Assembly: GCA_944548615.1 (NCBI GenBank)
Contig: OX155951.1
Location: 25,828,445 to 25,892,444 of the forward strand
Length of the DNA: 64,000 nt
Direction of reading: 5' to 3'
Source: Micropterix aruncella
Taxonomy: Eukaryota > Arthropoda > Insecta > Lepidoptera > Micropterigidae
A program made the translations under genes and the position numbers. This document shows positions 1 through 12,300 of the stretch, piece after piece. The notes under the pieces were generated by a model, which was not told the DNA's origin, did not search any database, and saw only the letters and a list, made by a program, of their open reading frames with translations. Each line of letters begins with the position of its first letter. Within the stretch, counting starts at the first letter, position 1.

Positions 1-142
1 ATATTTTGAACATGGCGATCGCCCAATCCCAAAATGTAACCGATCATAGACGATGTCGCCACACTGAAACAAAACGAATAATCGTTATAATCACGTGTCA
101 AGTTTCCCCTTCGCTAGTTCAATATTTGCTATTTCTGCATAC

Positions 143-324
143 CTGTGAGTGTAGGCGAGTCTCCTTTCATACCAAACAGCCGGAGCGAGGAAATTATCAA
201 AGAAAAAATGATGAAAAACCGGCTTGAACTGCGATAGAATATTTTGAAATACTTCGAGTTTCTTTTCGTTAGATGCTTTCACTATGGACTGCAATTTTTC
301 CCGGGCCTTTCTTGATGATATATC
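143..324 (-). CDS. ATM: ATM exon 28: kinase domain, N-lobe to C-lobe link
   Basis: Residues about 2586-2646. [18 protein letters not shown] and [10 protein letters not shown] align with the EVFMDVCQNFQPVFRYF and WFEKRLAYTR stretch of human ATM, just before the catalytic loop. Acceptor CAG at 325-327, donor GTATGC from 142 downwards. The next exon is outside the window. Confidence 0.93.
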
Positions 325-3300
325 CTGAAGAAAAAAAAACTTGATAATGAATGGTTTTTTATAAAGGACTGATTGATTATAAAAACCCATTATTTAACAA
401 ATGATAACAATAGTAACATTAAATTATTAGTGCCACCTATCGCATTTTTCTATAGGCTGATTACATGACAGAAATAATACGGAGATATTAGAATGCCATT
501 TATTACACTATTTGAACATTAAAGGGCCTATAATGGTTAGCAACACGCATAATTTAGCGACTACTTTAAATATCATTAAACAAAATAATTAACACGTTGA
601 TGGACAGTAACGCCTATAGGCGATCATGCTGCAAAAATGATACGACAGAACGCCCGTTGACGTCAGAGTTTTAATTAGTTTAAAATCAGTACGCCGCTCG
701 GCGATCGCTTTTCTATACTAACATAAGGAACGACATGCTGTAGTGTCACCGCAGAGGTAATTTAGATAATTCTACTGTCACAATACAACATTCACGCCTA
801 TAGGCAATGTATGGAAATAAGTAGTGTCACAGACGAATCCATCGATGAGTTAGTACTGTCCATCAACAAGTTAACCAGAATTCGTATTGCGTCTTTCGCC
901 ATCAGCATTTTATCAAACGTTTCTTTCAATCCCATGAATGTACATCCCGACGTCATTCTGAACATTTCAACATCAAAATGTTAGCTATATAAACTACGAT
1001 ATTTCCTGTAATAAAATCACTCTCACTCTCTCTTCACTCAGCTCAAGTCGATGGTAAACGTCTCTGTATACAAATAATAAAATAGATAATAAATATACTA
1101 ATGTTTGTGTTTATCTGCTCTCTTGTCCGCTGAGGTAAATATCTACGTAAGATTGGAGCCCTGGTCTCCGCACAGCATCAGAAAGAATCGACCAGGCACC
1201 TTCCAATAGGCCTAATTATTATTAATTGAAACTTGTAAAACAAATTAAACTTGACTCATTATGTAAATATTATTAAAATAATATGACCTACGTTTTAGTA
1301 ATTTGTTTCTTATTATATTATTGTTTAATTTTGGGATAGGATACGGGATAGGCATGTTTAGATACTGAATATACGAGAAGATTAATCAATTTTTGTAACC
1401 ATGAGTGTCATCTAAACGTTGCTCTTCATAGTAAAATCCCAGCCTGTCAAAACATAGTATGGCAGTGATTGCCTAATACTGTACTACGTTTTGTCATTGA
1501 TTATATCGGGTATTAGATATAATACAATCCTATACAATCAATGCCGCTATGAAGAGACTTTTACAGAAGGTGATAGATAAAAGAGTGGTGGGAAATCGAG
1601 GTTCTACTGTACAGATAATTTAATAATAAAATATACCTACTTGAGGCCGGTATTTAGCATGAGCACCACTTGCGCCATCAACACCAGTCAAATAGACACC
1701 GAATGGTTCTGTTCCTACACACCATTCAAGAACTCCACTTCGCCGTGAGAGTGGCACCACCTAAAAGTAGTAAAGTACAGCATAAAATAAAAATTAAGCG
1801 CACCTTGCGTGTGATAACGAAACGTTTATATTGAAATAAAAACTATCTACATCAGTTATGCCAGCATCAGCCCGCAGGCTGACGCGCAGCGTATTAAATT
1901 CGCCTAAGTGGAAAAAAAATATTTTACACAAAATCGAATTTCTCCACGTTTTAGAACATATTGAAACAAAAAAAATGAAAAAAAATATCTAGATAAATGG
2001 ATGGATGGGTGTCTGTCTGTCATCGATATCTCAAGAATGCGTTGTCCAATTTTGAAAATTCTTTTACCTATGCGTTTTATTTATCAATGGGAACAGCTGA
2101 CTAGATTTTGGGGGGTCGTTTAGAAACTATGTCAGGGGGCTCCCATATAAACGGCTAACTGAAAAATCCCATTTTCAGCCATACGGTCAATAGCGTTTTA
2201 TTAATTCTCCGAATTAAAACGAAAAACTAACCATATTTTTTTTTATTGGATTCTTCAGTTTCAAAATTTAAAACTGATCTTTATTTAACCTTTCGGAAAC
2301 CAGCCTTCGTGCGGTTCTGCACATTTTTGGTTTGAGAAAAATGGCGCTGCACATTTTTGGCCAATTTTTTATGAATTATCTCCTGTTAAATAATAATTAA
2401 TCTTGTTAGTCTTGTATATCATATATTTATATAATATATATGAAGGCCAGCCGAAATGGCTACATGCGGATCTGTTAACCACCGCAAACACCGATTGGTA
2501 TTTTCGGCCTCCCAGGGGTCAAGGGGCCTTTCAACGAAATATCTGATTTGATTTTTTTTCGTCAATTAGTTTTGTTCATAGTATGGATAAGCTGATAGTA
2601 CATAGCTCCTAACTTCGGAACCATCAGGTTCCGAAACAGAGAGCTGCCACATACAAACCGATCTGAGTCTAGCACTGGCGTTTTGAAAAGTGCTTGTATG
2701 TTTTATCTTACTACTATAGTACGGGCCAAAGGAAAGTTCCGGTGGGGCAATAAATCATTAGGCTGGCCCAGCCCCTTTTACTACCTGCTTGTAGGGATGC
2801 GTGTCACAACATTCGCAGATTATCTATCAGATTATTATATTATTGAGATTGAGCAGCGAAACTTTTGTCGGGTCACTTTTGTCGGACAAAATGTTATGTA
2901 TAAGGCACCGAATCTGCATGTTAATATCACCCTTCAACTTCAATAGCTCCAGGTTAGAAAACATTGATCAACTGATAGGCAAGTAATGATGTTTTATCGG
3001 CGCACATGTGGGACTCATTATTACAAAATGCAATGATAACATTTTACTAATGACTGTTTAGAAATTAATAATGTCCTATGATATGCCATGCTATGATAAT
3101 CAGTTATCTATTAAGTACTCATTTAATAACTTACATCACATAATTAGGTCATTATTTAATTACTCTAATTCTAAAATAATACTTAACTCCTCTCCTCGCG
3201 GAGTAAAAATTCAGCTGTCCCATTCGCGCGTGACCTTTTCGCGCGCAAAATCGACGACCTTGATAAAAACGACCATAACTTGTAAACCACTATACAGATC

Positions 3301-6300
3301 ATAAAAAGAAGAACTGTAAAATGATCGCATTGAAATTTGACATATAAAACATTATAACCTTATCTCGTAAATCAATTAAGATAATAATGGCGACAAATTA
3401 CAAAACGCAAACGGCCTCCATCGTGTCGTCATCACTGGACCAAGTGGACGCCTGTCATTCCAGTGTATTAAAACTTGCATCCCCAAAAGGACGCCTGTCA
3501 TTTGTCGGGTTAAACCGTAAAATATTAATAACTATAGCAATCGGTACTATAATAAATGCAGATGTATAGTACTGTTTCATCGAGCAAGCGTAATTCATCG
3601 ATAAGCAATATCGACGTTAGCCGCATCCTTGTTGACGGCTCGATTTATTACCCCATCGGTACGTTCCTTTGGCCCGTACTTTAGTTTTAAATTATTTTAT
3701 GACAAGGCCACCTTCAAAGTAGGTATGTTAGTTACAAAATTATTTTAGATTTATATGCCAGGATATTTTAGACTTCTATGCTGGTTGCAAATTATTGCAT
3801 CTTTACTACGAAAATATCAAAATACTCCAAATTGACTATTCCAATCGATTTTTTTTCTGTATTATATAAATTTGATTTTTTTTGAGGAATGTTTTGATCT
3901 CAAAGGTTCATAACTTTTTTTAAATAGGAGCATGCAAATATGGCCAAAAAAGGATATTTTATAAAATAATTTCTACGCGTTGATTTATTTCAAATGTCAT
4001 ATCCAAAGCATTCCTCGATCAACATTTCCATCTCCATCCTCCATCAAATTTTATTCTTCAATTATGAAAAACAAAATATCCAAAAATATAATAGGCTGCT
4101 GAGCTGTGCGTATGGGCCAATGGCTGTTTTTAGCATACGAGCCCTGTTTGTGATGGACTTCTAATACATAAAACAAAAATCAGTGCATGATGTAGGTACC
4201 TTATACGTTCTCACGATTAATCTTCTCTTGCCAGTGTCTCTATCCGCTGAAAGAAGCTGATTGGCTATTGAAAATACTTGCTGCATCACAGCATCTTGCC
4301 GCAAATCATCTTCGCCCTAAACAGACATTGAATACAGCATGTTTATCATTTTATCATTATTTTTCTGTAATAAGTTTAGTTACCTTCAACAGCATAGGTC
4401 TGCTCACTCCGTCCGATCCAGTACATATCAGTCTCTTAGGACGATTTACACCACCAACCATATCAAATGTATCAGAAAATGAAATAATGCCTAAAATATA
4501 CAGAATAACAGTTTTTAATAATTGTTTACATTCAGATACATTTGTTTCTTTATTAAGGGGCCATATTAGTGTGCATACTTTAAATCAATATTTCAGTCTC
4601 GGATTTATATACATTAAAATATATATATATACCTACACATAAATAAATACAAACGGAGCTGCCATGGAATTCACCGACCAAAACCGGGTCCAACATAATA
4701 CTATTATTACACTTCTGGGGGGTGAGTGGTGAAATCCGGACTAACGACCGACTGTGGTAGGTTTATGACAGCTGTCTTGCCACATGTGAACGTTCAACTT
4801 ACCACCCATTCACTCCCCCTTCAAAGCCATAGAATTTGAGATGTGGAAATTGTAGTCTTAGATATTTTTTCTAGGAAAGCGTTGATTATTTTCCTGGAGA
4901 TACCAAGATCTTTAAAGAGATGAAACAGAGATTTCGCTGGCAAGCTACAAGCGCCAACTTCCACTGCGGGAAAGTGAACAATAAATCCATTCCGGGTGAC
5001 GGTATTTGCGAGATCATGGTACTTATTAAATTTGTATCCGTGGTCTACTGGGATATTTGATTCCAATGAAACATTTAATTCTACAACAAGAGTCATCTTT
5101 CAAGATAGGAAGTATAGATATGTCTGTACGGAGGGCTGTACATCTGAGACTTTCAGGGAATCGATACTGACTATTTATTTATTTATTTATTTAGTACTTT
5201 ATTCATATTTTTTTATACATATAGCCACGTTATTACCAATGTTATAAAGTAACTCGGAAAAAATTAACACGCAAATGTAGCAAATGGTCAGTGCCCACCT
5301 AACTAGGACTGTACTGTCCTGATAGTAAGTCAGAGTAAACAATTAAAATTTGTAATTTAATTTATAAAGAACTAAATTGACTGTTTGATTTTAGAAATTG
5401 TAAATGTACCTAATTAAAATTTAATATATAATATAATATAATAATCTGTATAAATATTACAATGTATATACCTAATCATATTTATGTAATAATATGGTAA
5501 GTACATAGATACCTAAATTGGATTATAATAAATAATAAATATATTATGGTATAAACATATTTATATTAGAATACATTATTACATAAATACGATTATAAAA
5601 ATATTGCAAAAAATAAGAAATATTATACGATATATTATGATTATATGCATAATACTTTAATTATGACCGAATGGAACTCTAGAATCCAATCAATTCAGAA
5701 GCTTTCTAAATTATTGATAAACGTTTTGTAATGAAATGTTTTGGACTTTATAACCATCTGGCACGAGATGGCACTGAGAGGCAAATAACAGCAAGGACTT
5801 TGTCACGGCGGTAAGTGTACCGTCCTTGATCTAAGGCCTATATGAAGGGTAGACTATATTTTTGAGGTTTTGTCCTGACATTTACCTATACTTAAAAAAA
5901 ATCCCAATTAACCCCTATAGCCCCAATTGGCCGATATCGGCCACAACACGATTCAGCGTGACAGCCCCGTTTTAATTTTATTTTAATTTAATTTGTTTTA
6001 TTTTATTCTGTTAATATATTTTATTTTAATTATGGATACAGTGGTTTGGCAGTAATTAATGTTTTGGTGAGACTGTGTCATAAGTCATTTTTTTTACAAA
6101 TTTTTACTAAAATTTTTTGGGACATCAACTTGTCAATCGGCTGAGGGGCCGAGGCCTGAAGGATTAAAAAAATGACAGTCACATATTTTTTTTCTGATTT
6201 CTTTCAATCCTCGCTTCTATATACTTCAATTTTTTATATGAAAATACCGAAGTCAGGGATTAAGAAACTGACATGACCAATACCCATAATATCGATTATA

Positions 6301-9300
6301 CTTCGGTTGAACTGAAGCAACATCATTAGAAGTCTGTCATGCACATTGGCTGTGAGCTCTTTATTATAACTATTTCGCTAGTGCGCTATTTCTTTCAGTA
6401 TAGCCTATGTGCGCAAAATAGTTGGTTAGATTGTTTAAAATATGCACATCGACTTTATAAGGGGCCTTAATACTTACTAGGAATATCTGCATAGTTCATA
6501 GAACTGTCCACTGGCAGCGTCACGGTAGGCACTAATACCGCATGGAGATTTTTCAATTTTCTCAAACTCTCGGATTTAGGAATAGATTCTCTGCCCGGAC
6601 GTTTCTCCTTCACTTTGTAGTTTGCTAAACTGATCATGGCTGAGCAAAAAAGAAATAAAAACAAAATAACATTTCAACACTCAAAAAATAACAATCAGAT
6701 CAGTGGCTTTTTGGAAACTCACCATCACACATTGCTTCCATTTGCCGTATGATCACCGCCAGTTGTGAATTTTCGCAAGATAACTTCTGTAATAAGTTTC
6801 GGGCGGCTATTACTCTCGGTTCTTCGTTAGACGCCTGCGATGCGTTGGACCGACTCGATGATGTAATTTTTCGAACTGAATCATTCAGTATTATATTGTC
6901 CTTATGCGAATTGCTGAGAGCCAGTAAAATTGGCAATGTATGATGCGGATGTTCTATCGCACATCTCGCTGAAAAGATGAACATTTTAGGTCATTCTGTT
7001 CTCTGAATATATAGATCTATGAGTTTTATTTATTCTGTCACACAACAACAATTTCATTTTCTCGGCCCACCAACCGACAAGAAAGGAAAGAATTGTGAAC
7101 GTGCAATTTTTTTTTTGAGATGACGATGGAAATATCCATTTAGAGCCCCCCTGAGACGATTAAGACCTTTTCCAGATTAAAGTCTGATAGCGCCCACGAT
7201 AGCGCCCAAATGCTTCATACGATTGAGCTGAAATTTGACATGCAGGCATCATTTGGTCATGGCAAGAGTTATTATTATTATTATTATTATTATTAATAAT
7301 AATAGGCTAGCAGCTTTAGCTGATGCGCCTATATCACAACACTTATTTTTTAGTAACAGTTTTTGTTATTGTTTTTGATTTATATTTTATATGATCGTCC
7401 AGTTTGTTCTTGAAAGCATTTATGGAGACAGCATTTACAACTTCACTGGGTAGATTGTTCCAAGATTCTACCACTCTATTGGTGAGAAAGTGCCGGCGAG
7501 GGTTCTGCTTGAACTTATTGTGGTACAGCTTTTTAGAGTGTCCTCTCAGGTTTGTAGTATTAGCAAGGGAGAACATATCTTGCAGCCTGGGAACGCTGTA
7601 GAAGGCGTTCAGAATCTTAAAAGTCTCAATGAGATCTCCCCGTTCCCTTCGCTCTTGTAGAGTGCTCAGGCCAAGCTCATCCAGCCGGGTTTCGTAGCTT
7701 TTATTTCTCAGCGCATTTGGCATTTTTGTAGCTCTACGTTGTACTCGTTCCAGCAGGTCAATATCCTTATTGAAGTAGGGATTCCAGATCTGGTATGCAT
7801 ACTCCAGCATAGGTCGGACATATGTTTTATAAATCTTTAGGAAAAGCTCAGGGGTTATATGTGAGAAAGCTTTATTTATTGTATACAGCAATGAGTTCGC
7901 TCTCTTCACCATAGTTATGATGTGTGCCTCCCATTTTAAATCTTCTGCGATTATGACACCCAAATCCCTGTGTGTCTTCACACTGATTAAAGCATTTCCC
8001 TGAATAGTGTATGTTTTCCTTGGGTTTTCTTTTCCTATATGAAGGACGGTGCACTTATCCACGTTGAGTGACATTAACCAGTCTTGCGTCCATGCGGTAA
8101 TGCGGTCAAGATCATCCTGTAGGTCAGGGTGCTGCGTGAGTGGGTTCCCAATAATTTTAGCGTCGTCGGCAAACAGGGAGTACATCATCTGTAGGATTGT
8201 TCGAAAGTCCGTTAGGTAGATACCGAAGACAATCGGGCCGATGACCGACCCTTGGGGGACTCCGCTGTGGACAGGTCTATTTTCGGAAAGGTCATCACCT
8301 ACTCTCACTCTAAGTTTTCTATTGATAAGGAAGTCAGAGAGCCAGGTGTGGAGTTTTCCTCTTATTCCAAAATGTCCCAACTTCAGCAAGAGTCTTCTTA
8401 TGGGCACCCGGTCGAAGGCTTTTTTGTAGTCTAGGTAGACAACATCGGTAGGCTGTCGTTGATCCCATTCTGTGGTCCAATGATTAACACAGGTGAGTAG
8501 ATTAGTAACGGCGGACCTCCCAGGCACAAAACCGTGTTGTTCATCCAAAATTATTTGCTCGTTTTTGAGGCAGTTCTTTAGAGAGTTAGCAATAATTTTC
8601 TCCATAGTCTTGCAAACAATGCTGGTTAGGCTTATCGGTCGGTAGTTAATAGCTGAGAACTTGCTGCCCTTTTTGTACACTGATGTAACTATGGCTTGTT
8701 TCCAGTCGCTCGGCAGCTGTCCGTCTTCGAAAGATTTGTTCATTATTCGTGCTAAGAGACTGCTGATAGACGGGGAGCATTTCTTCAAAAGAACAGCTGG
8801 GATTTCATCAAACCCCATTGCAGTTTCATCTTTAAACGTATTTAAAGCTTCCGCTACAGATGCTGGCGTGAATACTATATCTGTCAGGGAGTTCTCAACT
8901 CTAGGTACACTTACAGTTGGGAGAGGTCCATCTGGTTCTCGGACATAGGTATTCTCAAATTGGTCGACAAAGACATCAGCCACAGCTTTGCTGCCTGTTA
9001 CAAGATTGCCATTATGCTTTAGTGCTAGTGGGACTCCAACCTTTGTAGATATTTGTTTGCGTATGTAGCTGTAGAAAGATTTGGGCCCAGAGTCTATAAT
9101 ACCCGACTCGTAGTTACATCTTGCCTGTCTTGTCATATTTACAATGTTATTGTTAACATTTCTATATATTGCGTAGTTATTTTTATTTTTGTTTAATTGA
9201 TAAATTTTCCACACTTTTTTCTTTTCATTAATTAAAGCCAGAATATCCTTGTTTATCCAGGGTTTATTTTTAAAGCCAGGTCTGTGTTGCTTGAAAGGTA

Positions 9301-12300
9301 TGTGTAGTTTCACAGCATAGTCTATTCTACATATATTTAAAATCTTGCCACAAATCTTCAACATTATTATGTTGGTTTGCACTCACGTACTGGTTGAGTG
9401 CGTGTTCAACGGCGGTGTAGTCTGCTCTGAAGTAGTCTCGTTTCCTTGCCTGCGGCTTCCTCCCATGAGACTCTACGCTGAGCTGGGTTTTGGCCAACAA
9501 CACAAAGTGGTCACTCTTACCGATATTGGGAAGTATCTCTACCTCTGTGACGAAGCACTCATCATTGCAGAGGACTAGATCAAGTAGTGATTCCTGATTG
9601 TTGCGTTTTCTAGTTATTCCAGTTACAAGTTGATTTAGGTTACTGTTCGAGTACATGTCGACGAATTTTTCGTGTAACATGTTGCACCCGTCCAATCGTT
9701 GTAATGGCCAAGTGATGCCGGGCAGGTTAAAGTCACCCATTATTAACGTAGTGTGCTTTTCCGAGGCCTGCTGTATTGTATCGAACAGTATCTCATCCGT
9801 CTCCTCAAAGGTATATGTGGTCGGGCGGTAAACGCAGGCAAGTAAGAATTTCAAATTGTATATTTGGATATCCAACCATAGAGCTTCAATATTATCAATA
9901 GTATAGGTGAAGTTTACTTGTGCTAGTAGTGGTGATCCTTTGTGGGAGTGTGCGACGTAGACGGCTATACCTCCTCCGTTTCTGCCGGGTCGGTCTTTTC
10001 TGAACAACGAATAATGTGGGATGTTTATAATGCTATCAGCAACTCCAGGTTTTAAATGAGTTTCAGAAATTAATATACATAATGGTTTCAATTTATTAAC
10101 CTCAATCATAAGCAAATCAAATTTAGCCGTTAAGGAAGCCAGGTTCGTGTACATAAAAGTTAGTTCCGTGATGGCGTCGGTCGCTAGTTTTTTTCAGCTT
10201 TAACTATGCGGGGAACACTTTTTATATACTTTATAGTGAGGTCCTTTTCGCCGCTGTCTGTTCGTTCGGCGAGCTCTTCTCGCAGTTTCCTCAACTGGTC
10301 GCGCTGGTATGGGGTCTTGTCGGAGGAGGCTGAGATGTTCTGGGGCAATAATTTCTTTTTTTTTTTTTTATTCTTCAGAACATTTAACGCCTGGTGCTTA
10401 TTTTGCAAGATAACCTTGACCGGGCGCGGTTTAGCACTGTTGTCAACTGGCTTCCCGAGGCGCACAACAATGGATCTCTCCATGTTGACATCTGGAATTT
10501 TCTCGAGCGCTTTTTGAACTTGCAATTTATCATGTTTCTTGCGATCCTCAGTGCTGTTCGATGCAGACTCATTAATCCCAAATATTATGACATTCTTACT
10601 GCGATGTTGCCTCTCATCCATTTCTTGCAGCACTGCATCCATATTTAGTCCCATGGTGCACTGTGTTTTGATGTTAGCCAGCTCATTTTCGAGTGCACTG
10701 ATTCTGTTTCTGAGCACTGGCACTGATAGCAGACCCTCCTCACAATCAGCACAGTAGTACTTGATTTTGGACGATTGCAGGCCCAACACTCTCATTTCAG
10801 TGGCAGATAACTCACTGCACTTGACACAGATCTCTCGAGAACAGCTGTTGCACTTTATGTTAGAATTTTTTTCGTCTTTTTTTATTGCACTGGAGCATTT
10901 CATGCATTTTACTACATCAGACATTTTAGCACTCGTTTTCGTTATATTTCACTTTATTTAGTTGTTAATTTGTATTTTAGCACTGGTTTACAGTATTTTT
11001 CAAGTTATTTACTGGTTAATTTTAATTAAAACAATAAAACAAGCGAGGAGCAAATGAATGTTGTTGTTTTTCATTTGAGGGTAGATCTGTCACCTCTGAG
11101 GTGAAAAGGTGGATCTGAGTTGAAAAGGTTGTGGTTGAAATCGATTCACCAGGTGGCGCACTTGTCATATTTCAATCTCGAAATATTGAACTTAGAGACT
11201 TGACATTTAATATACAGATGCATTGATGAGACGAAATCACATTGTCAAATTTTGGTTGGAATATCTCATATACAAGCTATACTAATACTTCAATTTTGCC
11301 ATATATTCTGATCAAATATTAATGCCGATTGTTGGCGCTTAGCCAAGGAATAAACCGCATCACCCGAGGCAATTGCAACGGACCCAACCGTGTTTATCCG
11401 CCGGCCGAGAGAGGTCACTTATCGAATTTACTTATGAAATTAATATTCAGATGAAATCAGTCCTCGGCTACTTGCCTAGAAAATCTCGGGGTGACACAAC
11501 TGATTTATTAAATTTAGAACAATCATTAAAAAAACTAAATCAAACATTTGACCATTATACAAATGTCAAATCTCTGCAGATCCCTCAATTTAGCAAGATG
11601 GACACAGAAAGAATTTGTAACGTGCAGAAGATTGCTGCAAAACTTAAAAATTATGCTTAGGTTTGCTTATTATCAAAAGACACACAGAAAACTCCAGTTT
11701 GCTCATCAAGAAAAGACTAAAGCATAGAACTCACGGAGCGGTTTTCAACCGCTCCTGCTGCAGTTGCGGATCAACTGTTTGGTTTTAAAACTCACGACAA
11801 CACAGGTTTGCGCGGTCATAGAGCTGCCACTGCGGTTGTAAAACGGCCCGCAATCTCGGTGGGAGAAATTTGCAAGTCGCGCTGTTATTGAGACTCAATA
11901 GCCACACCCGCGTGCCTTCATCGCGTCGCCCGCGAACCGAGCGCATGCGATGGTCACCAAGCTTGTGGCTGAACGCAGCCCGCAAGGTGCCACTGCGATT
12001 TCACCGTGCCCGCAGCGGGCATAAATAACTTTGTGAAATGCGGTAAAAGTAGCCTTCATTGCCACCGTTATACAATAGTATGCCTGCAATAACACCCCCT
12101 ACAAACAAATTTTCGAGGACCGAAAACATGCCATCGTGAGTTTCATTCCCATGGCTGGCTCTCAAAGGATTAAAGAAAAATACAATAAACACTCGCCCAC
12201 AGTAATAAGGAAGCCAGCAAAATCATTCAACGCGGTCAATGAGGTCACCGCCCATCGTTAGTGATGGTTTGGGTAGCTCAACATTGCAAAACACCCGATA

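Larger units (their letters stand above)
7271..11116 (-). mobile_element. Near-complete CR1-like non-LTR retrotransposon
   Basis: The element is about 3.85 kb with two ORFs on the minus strand and a 3' (ATT/AAT)n tail at 7271-7305. GAGTT duplications lie at 7266-7270 and 11117-11121. It sits inside repeat A in ATM intron 22. Its 3' terminus (CAGCTAAAGCTGC then AAT repeats) recurs in the fragments near 20600 and 39560. Confidence 0.85.

Noticed and set aside
985..1200. Possible solo LTR with TATA box in intron 27
   Set aside because: No matching ends, duplication or primer site could be found.
4268..4642. 124-codon plus-strand ORF
   Set aside because: It lies antisense over ATM exons 25 and 26 and has no domain; the minus-strand reading is strongly conserved.
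11373..11660. 95-codon plus-strand ORF with some heptad-like leucines
   Set aside because: No recognisable domain and no splice or gene context; within transposon-rich intron 22.
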